Below, piece by piece: positions 58,481 through 64,000 of a stretch of DNA of 64,000 bases. The notes below the pieces were generated by a model. The model had not been told where the DNA came from. It saw nothing but the letters and a program-made list of their open reading frames with translations, and did not search any database. The stretch is from Corallococcus sp. CA053C (GTDB lineage: Bacteria; Myxococcota; Myxococcia; Myxococcales; Myxococcaceae), in NCBI RefSeq assembly GCF_003611675.1, contig NZ_RAWA01000004.1:1-64000 (forward strand), in the 5' to 3' direction. Both the position numbers and the translations under genes were made by a program. Position 1 is the first letter of the stretch; each line of letters starts with the position of its first letter.

Positions 58481-59294
58481 AGCAGACCGTCGGGAAGGCT
58501 GGCGCGTGCTGGTGGTGGACGACGAGCAGCTGGCCCGGGACAGCGTGAAACACCTGCTCGCCCAGGCGCCGGAAGTCACCGCCGTGCACGAATGCCAGGG
58601 AGGCCGCGAGGCCGTGGACTTCATCCTGCGGGAGCGTCCGGACCTGGTGTTCCTGGACGTGCAGATGCCGGAGGTGGATGGCTTCGACGTGCTGCGCGAA
58701 GTGGGCGTGGAGCGGATGCCGCCCGTCATCTTCGTGACGGCCTTCGACCGGTACGCGGTGCGTGCCTTCGAGGCGAACGCGCTGGACTACCTGCTCAAGC
58801 CCTACAGCGACCAGCGCTTCCGGGACGCGCTGGAGCGAGCCCGTCAACAGCGCGCCCAGGGACAGGACCGGGAGCTGTTGAAACACCTCTCAGCCCTGCT
58901 CGAACAGCACCGGGCGCCCCCGCCCCCTCCCGAACCCTCGCGGACGTCCGGCGGCGGTCCGGTGGAGCGCATCGCGGTGAAGACGGGCGGCAAGGTGTTG
59001 CTCATCCCCGTCGAGGAGCTGGACTGGTGCGAGGCGGAGGGCAACTACGTGGTGCTGCACGCGGGGGCCCGCAAGCCCATGCTCCGCGAGACGCTGGCCC
59101 AGGTGGAGCAGTGGTTGGATCCGCGCCGCTTCGTGCGCGTCCACCGCTCCGTGCTGGTCAACGTGGACCGCATCCGTGAGCTGGAGCCGGACGTGGACAA
59201 GGGCTGGGTGGTGGTGCTCCGCGACGGGACCCGGCTCCGATTGAGCCCCGGACGCAAGGCCGCGGTGGAGGCCCTGCTGCGCCAGTCGTTCTGA
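58473..59294 (+). CDS. LytTR-family response regulator
   Basis: 273 aa from GTG 58473, overlapping the kinase gene by 8 bp. The receiver domain has VVDDE, phospho-acceptor Asp62 in VFLDVQMPEVDG, a Thr in FVTAFDRYAV and the Lys in YLLKPYSDQ. A Pro-rich linker (PPPPPEP) leads to a LytTR DNA-binding domain (IAVKTGGKVLLIPVEEL, WCEAEGNYVVLHAG, RRFVRVHRSVLVNVDRI). The LytS/LytTR pair is a common bacterial module often controlling cell-surface functions. The next gene is a discoidin lipoprotein 168 bp downstream, preceded by a 35-bp element like that after the first two-component system. Confidence 0.94.
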   Translation: MLEADRREGWRVLVVDDEQLARDSVKHLLAQAPEVTAVHECQGGREAVDFILRERPDLVFLDVQMPEVDGFDVLREVGVERMPPVIFVTAFDRYAVRAFEANALDYLLKPYSDQRFRDALERARQQRAQGQDRELLKHLSALLEQHRAPPPPPEPSRTSGGGPVERIAVKTGGKVLLIPVEELDWCEAEGNYVVLHAGARKPMLRETLAQVEQWLDPRRFVRVHRSVLVNVDRIRELEPDVDKGWVVVLRDGTRLRLSPGRKAAVEALLRQSF

Positions 59295-59315
59295 CTTCGT
59301 CCCAACCGGCGGACG

Positions 59316-59350
59316 TTTCATCCCGCGCTCCAGCGGTTCCGACACATCAC
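59316..59350 (+). promoter_or_regulatory. Shared 35-bp upstream element, copy 2
   Basis: Begins TTTCATCCCGCGCTCC and ends CACATCAC, aligning without gaps to 53957-53991. It starts 21 bp after the LytTR gene and ends 112 bp before the second discoidin lipoprotein gene. Confidence 0.5.
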
Positions 59351-59462
59351 TTCACGGTGCGCACGGACGCGCCCGTACAACGACGGCACGGCCCAACGCT
59401 CGCGCAGCCCGCGCGAGAGCGCCCGGGCCGTCACCTGAAGCGATGGCTGCAAGGAGCACCGC

Positions 59463-62400
59463 ATGCGCGTTCCCACCTCCAGAACAGGCCTCTTCCTGGC
59501 CGCCGCCCTGACCCTGGCCAGCGTGCCGGGATGTCAGGGGGAAGCCACCCCGCCCCCACCCCCAGAGACGCGCACCGGCGAACAGGGGCTCGCCTGTGGA
59601 AACAACCTCGTCCCCCAGATGACCAGCGCCACCCTTCCCTCCGGCACGGTGACCCGCTCCGGCGCCTACGGCGGCACCTACGAGGCCTGGGGGGCCTTCG
59701 ACAACACCAACAGCACGATGTGGATCTCCAGCCTGGGCACCGTCCCCGCCTGGATTGCCTATGAATGGGCGGACGGCCCGAAGACGGTCACCCACTACGC
59801 CATCAACTACATCAACGGCAGCATCACTTCCCGCGCCCCCCGGACCTTCACCCTCCAGGGCTGGAATGGCACCGCGTGGGTGGTCGTGGATACGCGCGCC
59901 AATGAAATCAACTGGGCGGGCTTCGAGCGGCGCGAGTACCTGGTCGCCACCCCGGGCGCCTACGTCAAATACAGACTGAACGTCACGGAGGACAACGACA
60001 GCCGCACGGGCATCGAGGTCATCTCCATGGGCCGGCTCGAACTCCTCCAATGCCAGACGGACGTGGTTCCGCCCGTGGTCCCGGTGCTGACGGGCTTCAC
60101 GCCCACGTCGCCGTCGAACACCAACACGCACCCCGTGCTCGCCGGGACGACGGAGGCGGGAGCCACCGTGAAGCTCTTCCTGGGTCCGTCCTGCCAGGGC
60201 ACGCCGCTGGCCACCGTGACGGCCGCGACGGACGGCAGCTTCTCCTCGACGTTCTCCCTGGCCTCCAACACCACCGTCACCTTCACCGCCACCGCGACGG
60301 ACGCCGCGAACAATGTCTCCGCGTGCTCGCCGGGCATCACCTACCAGCACGACAGCCTCGCGCCCTCGCCGCCGACCCTCACGGGGTTCACGCCCGTCTC
60401 CCCGTCCAACAGCACGCAGCCCCTGCTGTCCGGCACGGCGGAAGCCAACGCCAGCGTGCGCCTCTTCGCGGGGTCGTCCTGCCAGGGCACGCCGCTCGCC
60501 ACCCTGACGGCGGCCGCCAATGGCACCTTCTCGCGGGCGGTCTCCGTCGCGGCCAACACGCAGGTCTTCTTCAGCAGCACCGCCACCGACGCGGCGGGCA
60601 ACACGTCCACCTGCTCCAATGCCCCCGTCTACCGGCATGACAGCGTCGCCCCCGCCGCACCGACGCTCACGGGCTTCAGCCCCGCGTCCCCTGGCTCCAG
60701 CACGCAGCCCTCGCTGACCGGCACGACGGAGGCCGCCGCCACCGTGCGCCTCTTCGCGGCCGCGGGCTGCGTGGGCACGCCGCTCACCACCGTCAGCGCG
60801 AACGCTTCCACAGGGGCCTTCACGCTCGCCCGCACGGTCGCCGCCAATGCCTCCGCGACCTTCTCCGTGCGGGCCGTGGACGCAGCGGGCAACCTCTCCG
60901 TCTGCTCCGCGACCGCCACCTATGTGAATGACAGCCTCGCCCCCGCGCTGCCCACGTTCCTTCCGGGAGTCATTCCCTTCACGGTGTCGCCGTTCGTCGC
61001 GGCGGTGCAGGTCCAGACCGAGTCCGGCGCCCGGGTGACGCTGTTCTCGGACGCCGCCTGCACCGTGCCGTCTCCTTCGACGCCCGAAATCACCGCGGGG
61101 ACCAACGGCATCGCCCAGATGCCCCTGGTGCCCGCCCAGCTCAACGTGCAGCTCTTCGGCGCGGCCCGAGACGCGGCGGGCAACCGCTCCGCCTGCGCGT
61201 CCTTCCAGCCGGGCTGTGGGATGGGCACCGCGGACTGCGATGGCAACCCGGCGAACGGCTGCGAAGCGAACCTGCTGAGCGACGAAGCGAACTGTGGCGC
61301 CTGTGGCACGACGTGCGGCGGGGCCGCTTCCGCCAACGCCGTCTGCGGCGCGGGCACCTGCGGCCTGGGCTGCGCGGTGGGCACCTTCGACTGTGATGGG
61401 AGCGCGACCAACGGCTGCGAGTCCGCCACCGCCTGCGACCCGCTGACGTGTCAGGTGGATCCGTTCGAAGAGCTGCTCATCACCGACCTGTCCGTGGTGG
61501 AGGACCCCGCGCGGACCACCGGGAGCGGGGCCTGGACCTTCGGCACGCTGCTGCGCGAGATGAACGGCGGCGTGGACCCGTCCAACCTGGTGCGCACCTG
61601 GCTGCGGACCTGGGAGCAGCCCCAGTTCATCGCGGCGTCCGTCATCCCGCCCCGCCCCGACATCCGCAATCTGGTGACGAACGCCTGGGAGGCGCGCAGC
61701 GGCGGCGCGAACCAGCCGCTGGACTTCAACACCGCGCCGTTCCGGTTGCTCGCCATCGTCAACCGCATGGACCTGCGACAGGAGGGAGCCATCGCGGGCG
61801 AAGGGCGCTTCGTGTTCGGCGTGCTCGACCCGTCCGGCAATCCCACACCGTTCACCGTCATCCTGGAGTACGTGCTCCCGGGTGGCTCGCCGGAAGAGCT
61901 CCAGCGCTGGGCGCGGGACTGGCATGAGCCGGGGCGGGTGGGCGTGGGCAGCCCGGGCTACAACGCGAAGCTCCAGGCCGTGACGGACCGCTTCACCAAG
62001 GCCTTCGTGGCACCGGACCGCTTCCTTGGCAGCGCCATCAGCCAGGTGCGCACCAACGAGAACGCGCTCGACTTCGAGTGGGAGCTGCGCGAGTTCCACC
62101 TCGGCCCCACCGGCCTCGCCCCGGCGGCGGTGGCGCTCACGCCCGAGTTCTTCCTCAGCGGCTCCCCCCTGCTCGCGAACTACATCCAGCAGAACGAGGC
62201 CGCCATCCTGGCGGGGACGCACACCCTGCCCCCGCTCTTCAACGGCCAGGTGTTCCAGGCGGGCTCGGCGCTCACGCCCTTCGGCTTCCTCTTCAGTGCT
62301 CCCGGCGTGAACCCCGAAGCGCGCCACCAGTTCTCGGTGAACACGTGCAACGGCTGCCACGCGGGGGAGACCAACACGTTCTTCCTCCACGTCGGACCGC

Positions 62401-62645
62401 GCTCCACGGGCCAGACGTCCTTCCTGTCCCCCTTCCTCACGAACGCGTCTCCCATGCCGGATCCCACGGGCGCGGGACCGTCCCACGTCTTCAACGACCT
62501 GGGGCGCCGCCAGGACGACCTGAGCGCGATGGTGTGCGGCGAGCCGCCCGCCCAGCTGGCGGCCTCACGCAAGGAGGGCGCGCGCAGGCCCGCCGTCCCG
62601 GGCTTCCCGCCGCGCTCCAACCTGCCCGCGGGCCGCGTCCACTGA
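59463..62645 (+). CDS. Discoidin lipoprotein with Ig-like repeats and a CxxCH motif
   Basis: 1060 aa from ATG 59463 (AAGGAG upstream). A lipoprotein signal ends in VPGC. The discoidin-like domain (VTRSGAYGGTYEAWGAF, TLQGWNGTAWVVVDTRAN) is paralogous to the gene at 54066. Three or four Ig-like repeats follow, with TGFTPxSPSxSTxPxLxGTxEAxA and ending DxAGNxSxCS. A Cys-rich segment comes next (ADCDGNPANGCEAN, CGACGTTCGG). The C-terminal 400 residues are an unassigned domain with one CNGCH, a possible c-type haem site. It is probably an exported surface protein; the haem motif suggests an oxidoreductase-like domain but only one site is seen. Confidence 0.85.
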   Translation: MRVPTSRTGLFLAAALTLASVPGCQGEATPPPPPETRTGEQGLACGNNLVPQMTSATLPSGTVTRSGAYGGTYEAWGAFDNTNSTMWISSLGTVPAWIAYEWADGPKTVTHYAINYINGSITSRAPRTFTLQGWNGTAWVVVDTRANEINWAGFERREYLVATPGAYVKYRLNVTEDNDSRTGIEVISMGRLELLQCQTDVVPPVVPVLTGFTPTSPSNTNTHPVLAGTTEAGATVKLFLGPSCQGTPLATVTAATDGSFSSTFSLASNTTVTFTATATDAANNVSACSPGITYQHDSLAPSPPTLTGFTPVSPSNSTQPLLSGTAEANASVRLFAGSSCQGTPLATLTAAANGTFSRAVSVAANTQVFFSSTATDAAGNTSTCSNAPVYRHDSVAPAAPTLTGFSPASPGSSTQPSLTGTTEAAATVRLFAAAGCVGTPLTTVSANASTGAFTLARTVAANASATFSVRAVDAAGNLSVCSATATYVNDSLAPALPTFLPGVIPFTVSPFVAAVQVQTESGARVTLFSDAACTVPSPSTPEITAGTNGIAQMPLVPAQLNVQLFGAARDAAGNRSACASFQPGCGMGTADCDGNPANGCEANLLSDEANCGACGTTCGGAASANAVCGAGTCGLGCAVGTFDCDGSATNGCESATACDPLTCQVDPFEELLITDLSVVEDPARTTGSGAWTFGTLLREMNGGVDPSNLVRTWLRTWEQPQFIAASVIPPRPDIRNLVTNAWEARSGGANQPLDFNTAPFRLLAIVNRMDLRQEGAIAGEGRFVFGVLDPSGNPTPFTVILEYVLPGGSPEELQRWARDWHEPGRVGVGSPGYNAKLQAVTDRFTKAFVAPDRFLGSAISQVRTNENALDFEWELREFHLGPTGLAPAAVALTPEFFLSGSPLLANYIQQNEAAILAGTHTLPPLFNGQVFQAGSALTPFGFLFSAPGVNPEARHQFSVNTCNGCHAGETNTFFLHVGPRSTGQTSFLSPFLTNASPMPDPTGAGPSHVFNDLGRRQDDLSAMVCGEPPAQLAASRKEGARRPAVPGFPPRSNLPAGRVH

Positions 62646-62702
62646 GTCCGTGAAAGGGCGACGCGGCTTGTCAGGACCCGGGCATGCGGAAAGACTGACC
62701 GC

Positions 62703-63449
62703 ATGTCCCCTGCCCGCCGCGTCCTCGTCCCACTGCCCGACCGCGACTTCGACGTCACCGAGGTCGCGGTGCCCTGGCGCAAGCTCACCGACGCCGGCCA
62801 CGAGGTGGTGTTCGCCACGGAGCAGGGCCACATGCCCGCCGCGGATCCGCTGCTGCTCACGGGCGTGCTCTTCGGAAAGCTGGGCGCGGATCCGGAGCCC
62901 CGGCGCTTCTACGGCGACCTCACCCTCACCGAGGGCTTCCAGAAGCCGCTGACCTGGGACGCGGTGGTGCCGGAGGACTTCGACGCGCTGCTGCTCCCCG
63001 GAGGCCACGCGCCGGGCATGCGGCAGTACCTGGGCAGCGAGGCGCTCCAGGCGAAGGTGGCGGCGTTCTGGGCGCTTCAGCGGCCCGTCGCGGCCATCTG
63101 CCACGGCGTGCTGGTGCTCGCGCGGACGAAGGACCCCGCCACCGGCAAGAGCGTGCTGCACGGCAAGCGCACCACCTGCCTGCCCAAGTACATGGAGCGC
63201 TCCGCGTACCTGCTCACGGCCTGGAAGCTGGGGCGCTACTACCGCACCTATCCCGCCTACGTGGAGGAGGAGGTGGTGGCCGCCCTCGCGGAAGCCACCC
63301 ACTTCGAGCGCGGCCCCCGCGTCGTCGCGAAGCGGGGCACCGCGACGGACCACACCCCGGCCTTCGTGGTGGAGGACGGCCGCTACGTCTCCGCCCGGTG
63401 GCCCGGCGACGCGTACCTCTTCGCGGAGCGCTTCCTTACGCGGCTGTGA
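62703..63449 (+). CDS. DJ-1/PfpI family protein
   Basis: 248 aa. The fold is recognised by VLVPLPDRDFDVTEVAVPWRKL, the nucleophile elbow AAICHGVLVL with the reactive Cys, and LLLPGGHAPGM, which positions the oxyanion side. Longer members of this family act as chaperones, deglycases or amidases; an assignment to one activity is not possible here. The N-terminus VTEVAVPWRKLTDAGHEVVFATEQG is typical of type-1 glutamine-amidotransferase-like proteins of this group. It stands alone, 57 bp after the discoidin lipoprotein gene. Confidence 0.88.
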   Translation: MSPARRVLVPLPDRDFDVTEVAVPWRKLTDAGHEVVFATEQGHMPAADPLLLTGVLFGKLGADPEPRRFYGDLTLTEGFQKPLTWDAVVPEDFDALLLPGGHAPGMRQYLGSEALQAKVAAFWALQRPVAAICHGVLVLARTKDPATGKSVLHGKRTTCLPKYMERSAYLLTAWKLGRYYRTYPAYVEEEVVAALAEATHFERGPRVVAKRGTATDHTPAFVVEDGRYVSARWPGDAYLFAERFLTRL

Positions 63450-63507
63450 GCCCCTGCGCTTGCGGACCGTGGCGCGGACGCCACGGCCCGGAGCAGCTCT
63501 TCCGACG

Positions 63508-63876
63508 TCAGGACGGGGGCGGCACGGCCTGGTTCCGGAGGACCAGCAACACCTGGTTGATGCTGTTCACCCAGATCTGCGCCGCGACCGCGTCCTCGTA
63601 GATGGCGTCCTTCATGAGCTTGAAGACGAAGTCATTGCCGCTGCGCAGGATGAGCCGGACGCCCGCGCCCTTCCAGAAGCTCTTGCGGATCTCCGCCCGG
63701 TCGATGTCCTTGATGTAGAAGTTGAAGATCAAGGTCCCCAGCTCGTCCTCGGCGAAGACCCGCTTCGTCGTCAGCGTCCCCAGGAAGATGCCGTAGAGCG
63801 TGTCATCCGCCCGGCGCGTTGAAACCAGACACTGCTTCTGGACCTTCTCCTGCGGCCCGAGGATGACCCGCGTCAT
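63508..63876 (-). CDS. Small conserved hypothetical protein, GRAM/PH-like
   Basis: About 122 aa from ATG 63876 (AGGTGG upstream). Sequence such as DTLYGIFLGTLTTKRVFAEDELG and LIFNFYIKDIDRAEI, then VRLILRSGNDFVFKLMKDAIYED, matches the strand-rich pattern of small GRAM/PH-like membrane-binding folds with a final helix (VAAQIWVNSINQVLL). It overlaps the upstream gene's stop (ATGA), so both are coupled. There is no signal peptide. Function is unknown; binding of lipids or proteins is the family norm. Confidence 0.6.
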   Translation of the reverse strand: MTRVILGPQEKVQKQCLVSTRRADDTLYGIFLGTLTTKRVFAEDELGTLIFNFYIKDIDRAEIRKSFWKGAGVRLILRSGNDFVFKLMKDAIYEDAVAAQIWVNSINQVLLVLRNQAVPPPS

Positions 63877-64000
63877 TTGCCACCTGCCTCTTCCTTGGTG
63901 GCCTGGAAGAGGAGCCCTTCCTTGTACAGCTCCATGTATCCACAATCAGGGCAGATCGCCGTCAGCATGGTCAGGACCTCTTGATTGCCAAAGCCCTTCT
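63873..64000 (-). CDS. Zinc-ribbon-like protein, C-terminal part only
   Basis: The minus-strand frame is open from the window edge to the stop at 63873. The visible 41 residues include VLTMLTAICPDCGYMELY, in which CPDCGY is the second knuckle of a small zinc ribbon, and an acidic Lys-rich end. The first Cys pair would lie outside the window. The stop overlaps the start of the next gene. Confidence 0.6.
   Translation of the reverse strand, partial: KGFGNQEVLTMLTAICPDCGYMELYKEGLLFQATKEEAGGK

Noticed and set aside
59352-62486. A 1044-codon open frame on the minus strand
   Set aside because: Antisense shadow of the discoidin lipoprotein gene; Gly/Arg/His-rich with no motifs.

Overview
The window is very GC-rich, densely coded DNA of the kind found in a myxobacterium of the Myxococcaceae (Corallococcus/Myxococcus type). 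This is inferred from gene content: many lipoproteins, an ADYC-domain lipoprotein, M57 metalloproteases, a giant Ser/Thr kinase beside an FHA/sigma-54 activator, discoidin and SBBP-repeat lipoproteins, and a VWA protein with an Oar-like plug region. No database search was possible.

Region by region. 1-3.7 kb holds the 5'-truncated helicase gene hrpA, followed by a 3' tRNA remnant. 3.7-7.5 kb is a scrap zone: two nearly identical 0.79 kb copies of an unknown membrane-protein gene, a serine-protease-like fragment and a WD40 fragment. 7.5-15.6 kb holds a Cys-rich secreted protein, a TetR regulator convergent with an SDR gene that has two clear operators in its promoter, a membrane dual-specificity phosphatase, and a secreted M57-S1-M57 protease operon.

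17.2-23.8 kb is the most interesting segment and looks like an uncatalogued ribosomal-peptide cassette. Three paralogous 71-73 aa peptides share a leader-like N-terminus and have divergent C-termini. They are followed, with tiny gaps or 1-4 nt overlaps, by a 995 aa protein joining an apparently catalytic GH57 domain to a DUF1611-like P-loop domain, an ABC exporter, a one-TM protein and a compact subtilase. Peptide modification, cleavage and export is my inference.

23.8-35 kb carries a large repeat lipoprotein-like protein, an outer-membrane barrel, a truncated S9 peptidase start, an SPFH/flotillin gene ended by a UUCG hairpin, a divergent sigma-54 activator, tam, and a decaying NmrA/AraC pair. 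35-45 kb holds an ADYC lipoprotein, a 1457 aa kinase whose activation segment is interrupted by 54-bp tandem repeats, the overlapping FHA/sigma-54 activator gene, and a PA14 lipoprotein. Clusters of CGGCAAG-N-CTTGCCG palindromes flank the kinase operon.

45-64 kb holds QueD, a PTPS-like/SDR operon, gapN, a VWA/plug chimera, and two two-component systems. Each two-component system is followed by a paralogous discoidin lipoprotein with a shared upstream element. The window closes with a DJ-1/PfpI protein and two small genes at the right edge.
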